The position numbers and the translations under genes are program-made. The notes below the pieces were generated by a model, which was not told where the DNA came from, searched no databases, and was given only the letters and a program-made list of their open reading frames with translations. 64,000 bases of DNA from Nemania diffusa (taxonomy: Eukaryota > Ascomycota > Sordariomycetes > Xylariales > Xylariaceae): positions 806,001 through 870,000 of the forward strand of contig JBBPUQ010000001.1 in assembly GCA_038501195.1 (NCBI GenBank). The letters run 5' to 3'. Below are positions 45,601-58,183 of the stretch, piece by piece. Every line of letters starts with the position of its first letter. The first letter of the stretch is position 1.

Positions 45601-48340
45601 CGTGGTCAAGTCTTCGACATCGGGTCCTACGCTCCTCACCACTACCCATCTTATCTGGCAACCACGAAACTCACTCAGTACGGTGGCCTGGACATCACAT
45701 CCTTGTTCCCTGTTCAAGTCTCTGCCCTCTGTCAGGGCAAGAACGGCAAGGTTGATCCCTCAGTCTTATTAGACTATACATCAACCAACCTCACCGGCTC
45801 AGCCAGCGTGATCAGTACTCAGGACTTAAATTCCGTCTACCATGACTACCGATACTTCACAACCTTGTACCAACCTGATTGGTTCTATGAGAGAATGGAA
45901 GTTCTTAAGGGTAGCTGGAAGAAAGGTACCATTGGCTACTCTGCACAATATGTCAAAACTCTTGCCACTAAGCAATACCAAATTGCTATACTCAATGGTC
46001 GGGTCTATGACATGTCCAAGTATGTCGTGGGTGGCCGCCGTATCCAGGTGCCTGAAGGTGCCGCAGAACCCACTGACCCAGACGTCGTCAATTTCATGGA
46101 TGATACGGTCATAACCCTCTTTACGGACAAGGCCGGTACTGATTTGACCCACCTCTGGAATCGATCTCCTATGGATGATGCGTTACGTGCCCGCATGCAG
46201 CTATGTTTAGACAATCTTTTCTATGTTGGTGATGTTGACACCCGTAACTCGGTGAAGTGTCAATTCGCGCAATATCTAATTCTAGCTGTCTCCATCGTCC
46301 TTGTCAGTATTATTGGCTTCAAGTTCTTGGCTGCTCTTCAATTTGGGGGTAAGAACATGCCCGAAAATATTGACAAGTTTGTTATGTGTCAAATACCAGC
46401 TTATACTGAGGACGAGGACTCCCTCCGCCGAGCTATCGACTCTGCTGCCCGTATGCGGTATGATGATAAGCGCAAACTTTTGGTTATTGTCTGCGACGGA
46501 ATGATCATTGGTCAAGGAAACGATCGACCAACACCACGCATTGTGCTCGATATCCTTGGTGTCTCAGAAACGGTAGACCCCGAGCCACTTAGCTTCGAAT
46601 CGCTTGGCGAAGGCCTCAAGCAACACAATATGGGCAAAGTCTATTCTGGTTTGTATGAAGTTCAAGGTCATATTGTTCCCTTCCTTGTTATCGTAAAAGT
46701 TGGCAAACCTTCAGAAGTGTCTCGCCCCGGCAATCGTGGCAAACGAGATTCGCAAATGATTCTTATGCGTTTCCTTAACCGCGTCCACTACAACCTGCCG
46801 ATGAGCCCGCTTGAACTGGAGATATATCACCAAATCCGCAACGTCATCGGAGTCAACCCAACATTCTACGAGTATATGCTCCAGATCGACGCCGACACTG
46901 TTGTTGCTCCTGATTCCGCTACGCGCATGGTTTCTGCTTTCTTAGACGATACACGCTTGATCGCCTGCTGCGGTGAAACTGCCCTAACTAATTCCAAAGC
47001 CTCCTTCATCACCATGATCCAAGTGTACGAGTACTATATCTCTCATAACTTGGCCAAGGCTTTCGAAAGTTTATTTGGTAGCGTCACTTGCTTACCAGGT
47101 TGTTTCTCTATGTACCGCATTCGAGCTGCTGAGACTGGAAAGCCGTTATTCGTTAGCCGTGAGATTGTCGAGGATTATTCTACGATCCGCGTGGACACGT
47201 TGCATATGAAGAACCTTTTGCATCTTGGTGAGGATCGATACCTAACGACGCTTCTTCTGAAGTACCACTCAAAGTACAAGACCAAGTATATCTTCCCCGC
47301 AAAGGCTTGGACTATCGCCCCGGATACTTGGCAAGTGTTTATATCGCAGCGCCGTCGTTGGATTAATTCAACGGTACATAACCTTATGGAGCTTGTTCCT
47401 ATGTCGCAGCTCTGCGGTTTCTGCTGCTTTAGTATGCGCTTCGTGGTCTTTATCGATCTCCTATCGACGGTTGTCCAGCCGGTGACCATCGCCTACATTG
47501 TCTATCTTCTTGTTCTTGTTGGCACTAAGGCTACTATTGTCCCGATTACTTCTTTTATCCTACTCGGCGCAATCTATGGATTGCAAGCTATCATTTTCAT
47601 CCTGCGAAGGCGATGGGAAATGGTTGGTTGGCTAATTCTTTATATCGTCGCTGTGCCCGTGTACTCATTTGGTCTACCTTTATACGCTTTCTGGCATATG
47701 GACGACTTCAACTGGGGAAACACGCGTGTTGTTGCTGGTGAAAAGGGTAAGAAGGTTGTTATTTCCGACGAGGGTAAATTCGATCCTGCCTCAATCCCTC
47801 GAAAGAGATGGGAGGAGTATCAGGCCGAGCTATGGGATGCACAGACTTCCAAAGAAGACACTCGTTCTGAGATTAGCGGATTCAGTTACGCTACTAAGCC
47901 AGGGATGAACGCTGCGATGTCCGAGTACTATCATTCGCAGTCTCGCGCTGGCTCGACCGTAGGAATGATACCTCCATACGATATGAAGAATACCGGCAAC
48001 CTCAGCCGCATGTCTTTTGCCCCGACTGACAATAGAATGAGCCAATTCGGAGGCTCGCAGTTCTTCGGCAACCATGGTGAAACTGAGATGGTGGATTTGG
48101 CATCGATGCCGAGCGATGACGCTCTTCTCGCTGAAATTCGAGAGATTCTGAGGACTGCCGATCTCATGACAGTCACCAAGAAGGGCATCAAGCAGGAGTT
48201 GGAGAGGAGATTCAACGTCCCGCTTGAATCTAAACGGGCGTACATTAACAGCGGTAAGCCTCACCTTGACACCCCCGTTTTGCTGGATTTTGCTAATGTG
48301 TTTTGCAGCAACGGAGGCGCTACTTTCCGGACAACTATAA
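42630..48340 (+). CDS. chsV: Chitin synthase class V with N-terminal myosin motor domain
   Basis: Exons 42630-42943, 43014-48253 and 48309-48340 give 1861 aa, the usual class V size. The myosin motor domain occupies about residues 1-780: the P-loop GESGSGKTT (106-114) lies right after the first splice, with [10 protein letters not shown] as switch II and [11 protein letters not shown] further on. Hydrophobic segments and a cytochrome-b5-like fold ([15 protein letters not shown]) follow. The catalytic domain has [27 protein letters not shown] and QRRRWINST (about 1550-1554). A DEK_C domain ends the protein ([16 protein letters not shown]). The last exon adds [10 protein letters not shown]; without that splice the frame would read an unrelated tail to 48378. 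It supports polarised growth and wall integrity, moved by its motor domain along actin. Confidence 0.96.
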
Positions 48341-49746
48341 AGGGCATGCCTAGATCGTTTTACCGCTTTACTCAGTAGATTCTGTGCATAGCTTTTCCCT
48401 AAGTATTTACTGTGAAGCCACTATGTTTGCGGCATAACCGTGGACTGCTGGCACACCTGGGATGCATTTGGCAAGGGGTGTTACAATCAAAACGGAACTG
48501 GCTCTTGGATCTTTTCTTCTTTCTGTTTAACTATAGGCAGCGAGAGACGCACATATAATAATTGGGTAAATTCTGTACCGTGCCCTTTGGGCGTAATTGT
48601 AGCATTTGGAATTACAGAATAGTGATATCATGACCTACCTTCCTATGATGTTCAGATCCCTATGATATTCAGGCGAAGTCCCGTAACATGAGTCGGGACG
48701 TGTTTCTGTCTGATTGGTTTTCGCCTATGTTTCGAGAACTTTACAACGCGTTCACTAGCCAAGAGCTACAGCATGTTTAGCTTACGCGTAAGCAATAAGC
48801 TTAGGTATGGCTAGAGTCTCAATGTTTAAGTTAAGTTGTGCTGGTTACTTAGCTTGCGATGACGTGAAGCTTGATGCCGCCACAGACGAGGTATCAATAC
48901 GTTTGATAATTGTAATTACAATCTTTTTTCTTTTTCCGGCGTCTATTAAAGAATCCCCCCTATTTTATTTTCCACCGGCGCATGCAGTAGGCAGCTACGC
49001 AGTACTGTATGTAGGTACTTAATACAGTGCACGTATGTAAGTACCCCTGTTTCAATTTTGTATGACTGGCATTACAGCCAAGACAGCTAAAACAGGCCTA
49101 GGTATGATGAAGGCTTGGTATTATTACGGCGTGGAGGGTTTGATTCTGGCTTGGTGGGCTCTTGTGACCAGCCAGCCAACCAACCAATTGCAAACACACC
49201 GTCCTTGTACCGCCACTCCAGGTCAAATTTGCCGGACACTGTAAACACACACCGTAGGTACCCGTCTAGTAAATAGGTCGGTGCCAAGACTAAGACTAGT
49301 GTCCGAAGCACCTAGAAAATAAATACTTGTTACCAATGCAATTTAGCGGCTGCTCACGACCAATCGCCAACGATTGCTTCACAAATTGTGCAGCAGGCGG
49401 GTTAATAGGGGTCTGGGCGCATCTCATCTATGGGGAACTGACTTCATTCGCAGCTTGACCCCTGCTTAGTTGGCTCCCTCTTTCGCAGATCTCCCTGCGG
49501 TGCCTTTCTAGACTAACGGCCTACTTACACGTGTAGGAGGGAGTCTATTCTGTAGTCCGAACGACATCTCTTCATTTTTCACCGGTGCAGTGCAGTGCAC
49601 ATTTATTTCACGAGACCGATCGTCTGTTTACGGCTCGTGCCGATCTTTATTGACACACACTTCGCTTTTGTAATTGTAGACTTTTTTTCTCTTACATACT
49701 TGTAATTATTCTAGCCGCTTGAGCACGCTCTACACGGTAGTTGAAG
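48341..49746. other. Intergenic spacer without recognisable gene
   Basis: This holds the 3' flank of chsV and the upstream region of the cation exchanger gene. Only short frames without family resemblance are present. A TTTTTTTCTCTTAC pyrimidine leader lies directly before the exchanger start. Confidence 0.55.
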
Positions 49747-51341
49747 ATGGCAGGGTTGGGAAACGGCGATACTCCCCAGGAGAAGCACGCGCGAGCGTCG
49801 CTGCAGACCTCGCGCGACCCAGCACTTCCGCACTCCCGCCAGGACGTCATCGACGATGGGATCGAGGCCGGTAGTGTCGAGGGCCAGCGATCTGGCGGCG
49901 GCGGCGGCGGATTGTTCCGCGTGAAGAGTGCGGGAGAGAGTGGCCGCCGAGGGCTACATCCCATACAGTTCGTCAAGATCATATGGACGTCGTCGAGCAG
50001 CATATCGCGGGCCGTCAACGTCCTCTGGCCCTTCGTGCCTGCCGCTCTCGCCGTCTACTATTCGCAGGTCGGCTCGCCTGCCCTCCGGTTCAGTCTCTCG
50101 TACATCGCGATGGTGCCCTGCGCCAACCTCATTGGCTTTGCCGGCGCCGAACTTGCTAGGAAGATGCCGCATATGCTTGGTGTCTTGACCGAGACAACGT
50201 GCGTCGCATATAGATAACTGCTTTCCCTTCATATCGTCACATTTCCAGGTTACTAACTGGATTACAGGATTGGTTCCATCGTCGAAATCATCCTCTTTCT
50301 TGTCCTACTGCTCAGTAAAAGGAATGAAATGGGATTCTACATTATACGGGCTGCTATTCTAGGTTCCATTCTAGCTACTATGTTGCTGTGCCTGGGAGCG
50401 TGCTTCTTCGTTGCTGGCGCCCGGCATAAGACAGCTACATTTGACGCCGCGATTAGCGAAGTTGGTACTGGTCTGCTTCTCATGGCGTAAGACCCCCTCC
50501 CCCCCTTCCCACCCTCCTCTCTTCTCAGCCATACGAAGATAAGCTGACGGTGCTTAGTGGGCTCGGCCTCGCCATCCCGACCATCTTCCAGCACAGCATC
50601 AACGTCTCTGACTACGGCATCACGGAAGCCGACCTCGACGCCAGAACAACGCAAATCTCGCGCGTCGTCGCCGTGCTCCTGCTGATCGCGTACATCGTCT
50701 TCGTGTGGTTCCAGATGCACTCGCACCACGGCATCTACGACGCCGTCTTCAAGCACGACGAGGCGCGCGACCACGACAAGGAGAAGGACGAGGCCAAGGC
50801 CAAGCTCACGCTCACCGAGTGCGCCGTCTCGCTGGCCGTCTCCGTCGCGCTCGTGGCCCTCATCGCGATCGCGCTGGTGCAAGAGATCGAGCCACTGGTG
50901 GAGGCGAGCGGCATCTCGGACCCGTTTATGGGCCTCATCCTGGTCCCGCTAGTCGAGAAGGCGGCCGAGCACCTCACGGCGCTCGACGAGGCGTGGGACA
51001 ACCAGATCAACTTCGCCCTGTCGCACTGCATCGGATCCACCATCCAGACTGCTATGCTCAACGCGCCGCTCGTCGTCATCGTCGCCTGGGGCTGCGGCCT
51101 GCCGCTTGATTTAAGCTTCGAGATCTTCGAGATCGCCATCCTCATCCTCGCCATCATCACCGTCGGCAATTACCTACGCGACCAGAAGTCCGACTACCTC
51201 GAGGGCTTCCTCTGCATCATCACCTACATCGCCATCGCCGTCGCCGCTTTCTACTTCCCCAACTCCATGCTCGTTACCGGGGGCGAGGGCGAAGGCGGTG
51301 CAGAGAGCGGCGGAGTTGCCGAGCGGAGTCTCTTCATGTGA
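49747..51341 (+). CDS. Calcium/proton exchanger (CaCA superfamily, CAX-type)
   Basis: Three exons (49747-50198, 50268-50486, 50558-51341) give 484 aa. After a polar N-terminus with a Gly run (about residues 50-56) there are about ten to eleven hydrophobic segments. The two alpha repeats are recognisable: GVLTETTIGSIVEIILF, rebuilt across intron 1, and VEKAAEHLTALDEAWDNQINFALSHCIGSTIQTAMLNAP, each with the acidic residue used for cation binding. An acidic/basic hydrophilic loop (DEARDHDKEKDEAKAK) separates the two halves. Such exchangers load Ca2+ or Mn2+ into the vacuole using the proton gradient. The first repeat departs from the classical GNAVE form, so it is a diverged CAX member rather than a plain Vcx1 orthologue. 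It is convergent with the NLR gene. Confidence 0.88.
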
Positions 51342-51727
51342 TGCGGCAGTTCGGCAATCGAACAGATAGCTGGGTTGCTTGCTTTTCCTGCGTATGTATT
51401 CAAAGAAAAGAAAACAACACTGTCCACAGCGCGACAGCTGCGCAAAGGTTTTGCGCATGGCCTGGATAGGCCGGTTCATTAACTGAAGACACAGATGAGT
51501 GCCAGGGTTTATAAATTGCATGTAGCATAGTGAATTGGTATGGCGTCGATGCTAGGTTTTCGATAGCGGTTTGAGGCGTTTTTCTATCTTCGAAAATAGG
51601 CGAACCTTTCTAGTTGCTCTCTGCGCGGGTAGATTGTTAATCTAGCTAAGAATAAATGAAACAAATAACCTCACGGGACAATATGGCATGTTTGTCTATG
51701 GAGAGTGCCGTCTTATTCTTGACGTGA
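51342..51727. other. Convergent 3' spacer
   Basis: This is the 3' flank shared by the exchanger gene and the NACHT gene. Nothing beyond untranslated AT-rich sequence is seen. Confidence 0.5.
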
Positions 51728-54700
51728 TCAAGACTGACTAGAGGAGAACGAATGGGCTATTTCCTGTTTTCCTTCCACGGTGGCTCGTATCAGATCTAGC
51801 CGATCTCGTAATTCGCTAAAGGGCCCTTCCAGCTCACCAGAAATATGCCCGGCTGTTTGGATATCGTTTATCCACCTCGCTACGTCACTCAAAAGCCACC
51901 TTTGACCCAAGTTGCTAGGCTTCTCGCAGCTAAACAGAAGGGCTTTGGTTCTTCGAATATTGTAAGATGGACTATCATCTGCAGTGAATGCAACCGCATC
52001 CCACTTCAGACTAATAGCCCGGTCGATATCCTTCTCATTCAGGGTGAATTTGTATTGCTGAAACGTGCTTTCTGCGAATTCATCCAACCGCCGGGCCAGT
52101 TCCTCCTCGGTCTCGTAGCCAATTGTTTCCTTGTTCGCTTCGTAGAACAGGTCTATGGCCTGCTGCAGATCCACGAGGTTCCCGAGGATCCCAAATCGCG
52201 AGAAGTAGCAGTCCGCCAGTAAGATCAGCCGCTTGCGGTAGTCTGGGTTATCTTTGGAGATGACATGCACGGCCAACTCAGCAAGCCCTACTGCCATCAG
52301 GCTCGGGAAGTCGTCAACCGTTGCCGAAGTACCCAGATATGGGGCTCGCTGCGCGGGCGAGGAAGTGGATGCAGATAGCAACATCGTGCAAAGAGTGTGG
52401 AGATTGACTGAGACGTCAACATTACGAGTTTTGGTTAAAAAGAACGGCATAGCATCACCAGCGAGGCTCATCCTCTCGCCATGCGACCACTGCATGATGT
52501 GGGTGTCTAAAGCCTCACCCGCGTAGGCGAAGAACCCAGCGTTCTTAACCCATCCGACGACTTCTACAAGGGGATTCTTGGCAAGAACAGGGTTGCTGAG
52601 TTGAGCGATGTTGATGAGATTGAGGAATATAGCCCGGGTGCATGTCCTAGCTAGGATGCTATGTGCCTCAGCCATGTTTACGGAGCATTTCCATGATTCG
52701 TGTGCTGGCGCCTTACCGGCCGCACGGACGGTGTGCTGCTGTTCTATTAGGAACTCCCGCGCAGTTTCGTGGAAGAAGGCCACTCTGCCTGCGTGGTCTA
52801 ACTCGAGAAAGAAGCCGCATTTCTGCTGAATCGTCTCTCTGAAATTAGTTACGTCCGGGGCCTCTGACACTAAGGTATGGAGTGATCGTAAATCCTCAAG
52901 TTGTACGTCTTCAGCAGGTTCGACCTCGTGGATTGCACAAGCAATGCGCAGCTCTTGCAGCGTCAGAGGCCTCTTCACAGCAGTCACGATCTTAAGCATA
53001 GTAGCAAGCTGTTCCTTGTTTGACCAATGTTTTTCCGCCTCGGTAAGGAGTTGTCCATAAGCATCGTTAACATCTTTTGGCAACCGAGTCACTCGGCTTG
53101 TCCATGGTCTGGCGGATGTGCTAGGCTTGTCTTTTTCACCGCGCAAGTATTTGAAGACGAGATAAACCCATAGAAAAGTCCCCTGGGAGTCGCTCTTTAG
53201 CAACCCTCGAAGATGTTTCTTCTCACCGTGAGCACTTGTTAGGGATGTGATGTTATCTTCGATAACTCTGTCGATGTCCTGGCGGCGACTATTCCTCATG
53301 CTCTCGTCTCGCCGGCGAGTTTCCTCGTCCTTTCTATCATCATTCCCCTCGATATTTGTGACATCGATTATGCGACATGGCGCTATATCTTTGAAGAGTA
53401 CCTTGTCTTTGTGGAAGCTGGACGCGTTCCATCTAGATGTTATGAGAAACTTCATCCTCTGATTACCCCGTTTTAGATAGCTCTGGAGTCTTCTGAGGAA
53501 CTCGTCGGCATAGCCCTCGCACATGTCCATAGCATCCAAAATGCAAACCATGTTGATAGTATGATCCTCCGAAGGGCCTGTAGCAGCTTCTAGAATGTCC
53601 CATAAAATCTCGACCATTCTTTCTGGTAGAGCTTTGCTGTTACGTTCCATATAGTCGCTTATTGACGTAGTACCTTTGACGGTTCTGTCGAGGAGTTCTT
53701 CATGCTTGTCAAGTAACTGATGTAGAAGGGCTGTAAGAGCGTCGACGGCGGTGTTATTTCCAGAGGCCTTTTTGAAAAAGAAGTAGGCTACGGTATGGGA
53801 GCCTTCTTCCTCTAATCTTTTAATGACCTCCCCTGCCAAAACTGATTTCCCGCACCCGGGATCGGCCTTCAGCACCAAGAGGATACCCTCTGAGGTCCAT
53901 TGTGACCAGGTAACGAAATCGGGGTGTTTAAAGAACCAGTCTCCAGTCTCGGCTAGGAGCGCTGGGGGGTCGGTTTCTGTCCGATGAGTGTGATACCTAC
54001 TCCATAAATTCAGAGTATCGTTGTAGCGCCTCCTTCGGTTTTGCTGTTCCATATGCTTGTCAATGCTATCGATGGATTGCGCAATGATATTGTCGTAGTA
54101 CAGCCTCGAACGATCCCGAAACACTTGTTCCGTTTCCTTGATCGTCTTGAGCATGTCTGGCCAATTATCCCACACGATTGAGTCCCTTAGAATCACGACA
54201 AGTTTGTTTCTATAGTAATATCTACAGACGCTGACCATGTTGGCTTTGATGAGTAGTTTCAATATATCAACAATCTTCCGCTGCATATCCCTGCGCAAAC
54301 CCTCAGCATCGGTGTTAGCATTTGCGACGGTAGGTGAGTGTGAAGCGAAATTCCTCGAAAGCTTAGAATACCACTCAGCTTGGTCAAGGACGTATGCTAA
54401 CAGAACAGCATGTTCCAGTCGCTGATTTATCGCATTTTCAAGAAGCTAAATGATTGTGAATATGATGGAACTGGACACTTAGGCCACTATGAGGAAACTT
54501 GCCGGCAAAATGGTGCACAGTCCTGCCCAAGCTATGGAAGCCGTTGCTGAGGCCGCGAGGGCGGAGGAGATGGACTCACGACAGCTTTTGACAAAACGTG
54601 TCACTGCTAGACCTGCCTCTTGGGTGCTTTCCATACGTTTAGCCTTGTCCAAGCCCTCATTAGCAATTTTTTGCATCCAGTCCCTCCGGTCTCTGGCATT

Positions 54701-55172
54701 AAGGCCACCGAATGTATTCTCAATATTCTGGATTTTAGCTAGTTGAAAGAATCATTAATTGTATGGCTGTGGGGTTGCGATACAGGTATACGTACGAATA
54801 GCAGGAGGCCTTTGCCCTTAGGCAGGTGGATTTTGCAGACGCTTTACCTGCAAAGACATGATCTTCTCATGGAATTCCACTATCTGTTGTGTGTCTGAAG
54901 CGGTTCTCAGCTCCTGGTAGGAGGTTTCCCAGAGGTTATCATCGTCTGTTGTGACCATCGTGGCCGGCTGAGCCTGGGGGTATTAGTACATGATGCGGTG
55001 CTGTAAAGGGGGTTACTGTCTGCAGGGGAGTTACGATGTTGTTACGTCGCCTAGATTTTGGCCTCTTAAGATGCCTACGGACTGAGGAGAAAATGTTTCG
55101 AAGTCCTCGCTCTTCTGCACCTTTGGCCCCATTTTCGGCCGCTTGCCCAGCTCGACCCGGTTCAGGCGCCAT
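51728..55172 (-). CDS. NACHT-domain STAND NTPase (fungal NLR-like) with degenerate TPR-like tail
   Basis: Exons 55172-55035, 54973-54848, 54727-54503 and 54445-51728 give 1068 aa. Residues 1-50 are basic (RRHLKRPKSRRRNN). Residues about 55-330 match the NACHT_N domain of NWD-type NLRs (LWETSYQELRTA, AWAGLCTILP, YVLDQAEWYSKL, WDNWPDMLKTIKETE). The NACHT has Walker A ADPGCGKSVLA (about 357), Walker B VCILDAMDMC (about 463-472; the usual DEC Glu is Met) and the FLITSRWN sensor. The C-terminal region has TPR-like units (LQQAIDLFYEANKETIGYET, DIDRAISLKWDAVAF) without obvious high-identity repeats. Exon 3 ends at a GCAAGT donor (GC-AG intron), the only choice that keeps family sequence and phase. 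Such proteins sense ligands and trigger cell death in fungi. It is head-to-head with a HET gene. Start could also be in-frame ATG 55208. Confidence 0.88.
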
Positions 55173-55942
55173 GCTGCCAAAAATTGTTGGCACTTTCCTA
55201 TCCAACATATATCTAATTGATATGTACAAATGGAAGTGACGGGAGGGTGGAAGCCTTCCAAAGCGAGAAGAGGGGTACTGCGTAGGCGCATCCCAGCCCC
55301 TGTTGATGGTGTATCGGCAACTACATAGCGTTTTCAGGTGGTCAGTGTGCCTAGGTGCCGTTACCTAGGTACCTGGTATTTAGTTATGCCTAATGCTGCA
55401 TCACAGGCACAGAGGGAGCTTTTTAAGCTGCTTCGTCTTTAAACTATTGCCAGCATAATTTCCAATATCTAGCACACTCGCGAACACATACTGAAAACCT
55501 TGATGACGAACTTCTCATTGTCCTAGGGATTCCTGTTTAGTAATAGCATTACCAACATTGCTCGCTGCTACCTTCACTAAATGCTTGAGATTGTGCCCGG
55601 CGAGAGCGACGAGTCGCTCAGCTTCATCGCCAAGCAACTCTCTCTACTTACTGAGCTGCATAATCGTAGAAGGATCCTCCTCTCCTCCTCTAGCGCGCAA
55701 GTCCTTTGCTGTTGCTGAATGACCGGGAAAAGAGCATAGGAGACATCCACTGCGACCGGGGCAGCAGCACTACCACTCCCAAAGCAGCATAGCACGACAC
55801 GCGAGCTCGACACTATATCTGTAGGGTCCTATCTAGATATAATGCAGTTCAGTATGACTTCTCTCGGAACTCCGTGTCAGCACCTTTTCGGCTCACGCTT
55901 GCAAACGACACAAGACAAGACAGCGACAATTGATTGAACCCT
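55173..55942. promoter_or_regulatory. Shared upstream region of the divergent NLR and HET genes
   Basis: This is 770 bp between the two start codons. It has no convincing frame. A short in-frame piece (MLEIVPGESDESLSF at about 55580) stops after some 47 codons and matches nothing known to me. The short distance suggests coordinated transcription. Confidence 0.5.
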
Positions 55943-57740
55943 ATGGCGAACTTGACAGATAGCGTGTTCCAGCCGCTCAACCGGCCGTCTGAAATTCGAT
56001 TATTATACTTGGATAGAGCAGAACTTTCAACTCCCCTCACTGGCCGATTGATGCATTCCACTTTGGCTGAGGCAGTCAAATTCGAGGCACTCTCCTACGC
56101 ATGGGGTGGCTCAGATAAGACACAAGAGATTACTCTTCAAGGTGGCAACTCATTACCTATCACCCAGTCCCTATACGATGCTCTGCGAGATCTGAGGTAC
56201 GATCATATGCGAATCCTGAGGTACGATACTAGGCCCCCGGATTCGCCTAGAGTACTATGGGCCGATGCGATCTGCATCAATCAGGAAGATCGCGACGAGT
56301 TGGCGGCTCAAGTCTCCATCATGGGTTCCATTTACCGCAAAGCTGCACAAGTTGTAACGTATATAGGCCCGGAGAGAGACGATAGCTCGACAGCGATTAA
56401 ATTCGCATATGAACTATATGTCCACATCGTGCGTAAGCGCGATAAAGCTATCACCCGTTTCCAAGTTCCCCCGGAGTCAGACCCACGATGGGCTGCTCTG
56501 AGGGCTTTAATTCTCAGAGCATGGGTAAGCACTCGGCTAGCGAAGTAATAAAGGGTGTTTGTTGGCTTGAATCTGATAAATTTATCTACAGGCCGGCCGC
56601 TGTTGGTGTGCCCAAGAGTTTATTCTCAACCGTCGACTCGCCATGATGTGTGGCACTGTAACTCTCCCAATCTGGGATCTCATCCCTGAGGTTGCTCAAA
56701 TGGTTGTTAACCGCGAGCTTCCAGTCTTTGCCCTACCAGCGAAAGACGAAGACCCGCAATCTTTAACAGAATGTTTAAGAATCCTCGGTGCTCTCCGGGA
56801 CTTGATGGTTGACTCAGGGATCAAGCCTACGTTGGGGGAAATGTTAGAGCGTTCTCACCCGTTCCAAGCTACCGACCCTAGGGACAAGGTATACTCGCTT
56901 CTTGGGCTGACGGGGGATAACGATAAAATCGCACTTACCGTCGACTATAAATGCCGGACGGAGGATCTATATATCAGCGTGGCCTCAAAGATCGTACAGT
57001 CGTTATCTGACGCTAGTATTCTATATGGTTGCCTACATATTAAGTCGTATGTGCTGCCTTCGTGGGTCCCAGATTGGTCGACATGGCTCTTTGGCAGTCA
57101 TGGCGCAGCGATGGGTCGGGGATATAATGCCTGTGGCTCAACGATAGCGGAGGCTAGTATGCATGGTATGCAAATGCATGTTAGTGGCTGCTTAGTTGAT
57201 AAGATTGTATACTTAGGAGAGCCTATCGGACAGTATTACGGCGGTCTCGACATGAGTATCAAAGAGCGCAAAGCATTCGTTAGCAGGGAGCGTGCAGGCC
57301 TTTCGCACCTAGCACAGACATTGGAGGGTGACCAGAGTGTGGACGAGGTTTTCTGGAGGACGCTCATCGGTAATATAACTTTACAACAAGAACTCGCCAC
57401 GAAGGAATATGGCTTACTGTATGACGCTCATCTGGCCTACGAGGGATTGAACAGCCCGGAAGAAACTAGAGCTGCGGCGCAGGAGTTCTGCGACGCGGTG
57501 CGGCGAAGATCGCGCTATCGAAGGCTAGCAGTTACAGAAAAGGGGTATATCGGTGGTGTGCCTGAGACCTCGCGAGTGGGCGACTGGGTGAACACGTTTG
57601 ACGGCGAGAACATCCTTTTCGTCGTTCGGCCGCAGGGAGATAATTTTGAATATATCGGACACGCATATGTCCATGGGCTAATGAACGGAGAGATTCATTC
57701 TAACAATTGGTATAAGAAAGGAACGATAATACTAGTTTAG
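55943..57740 (+). CDS. HET-domain (heterokaryon incompatibility) protein
   Basis: Two exons (55943-56524, 56592-57740) give 576 aa. The HET domain (about residues 40-205) shows all three conserved blocks: FEALSYAWGG, LWADAICINQEDRDELAAQVSIMGSIYRKAAQVVTYIG, and the GRCWCAQEF block completed by the second exon. The C-terminal part has ATDPRDKVYSLLGLTGD and LPSWVPDWST, as in the common ascomycete HET family, and closes with a WVNTFDGENILFVVRP segment. HET domains share distant similarity with TIR domains and cause cell death when activated in incompatible fusions. There is no signal peptide or membrane segment. Start is the first ATG in frame (the frame before it begins with TTG). The neighbour upstream, divergent, is the NACHT gene. 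Confidence 0.92.
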
Positions 57741-58183
57741 AAGAACTATATAGCTCGTTACTTGAGTTATACGATTAGACCCATATCTAGCTTACCTCTA
57801 CGCCTTTAATCCCCCATAAAGTAGTATGTATATTTCTCTAAGCACTAACGGATAAAACAACCCGCTAGGACGAGGCTGCATCTAGATATGATAGAAGTGA
57901 CTTGACAAGTGTCAATAATTGGGCTCTAAAGTGATGTTAGGTCATGGTAGGGCACTGTTGGGTCGTAGCGAGGTCGAAGTATGTAGGGCTTATTAGGAAT
58001 TTCTATATAGTAATAATATTTAATACAACAACCCTTAGAGTTTTCCTAGCGTCCTGTTAGCGGTTTTATCGCCTGACAGTAAGCCGGCGAGCTCTTCGGT
58101 ATGAAATTTTATATAACCGAAGCTACAAACGAGACGACTTCTTAAGATCCCTGATAACTTTCACTAGCAGTCCTCTTCAGCAT
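57741..58183. other. Convergent 3' spacer
   Basis: AT-rich 3' flanks of the HET and tannase genes. No further feature is seen. Confidence 0.5.

Noticed and set aside
48254..48378. Unspliced 3' end of chsV reading to 48378
   Set aside because: Splicing 48254-48308 restores the family C-terminus after the DEK_C domain; the unspliced tail matches nothing.
55577..55813. Open frame between the NLR and HET genes
   Set aside because: Low-complexity Ser/Gln-rich translation without ATG context or homology; treated as promoter DNA.
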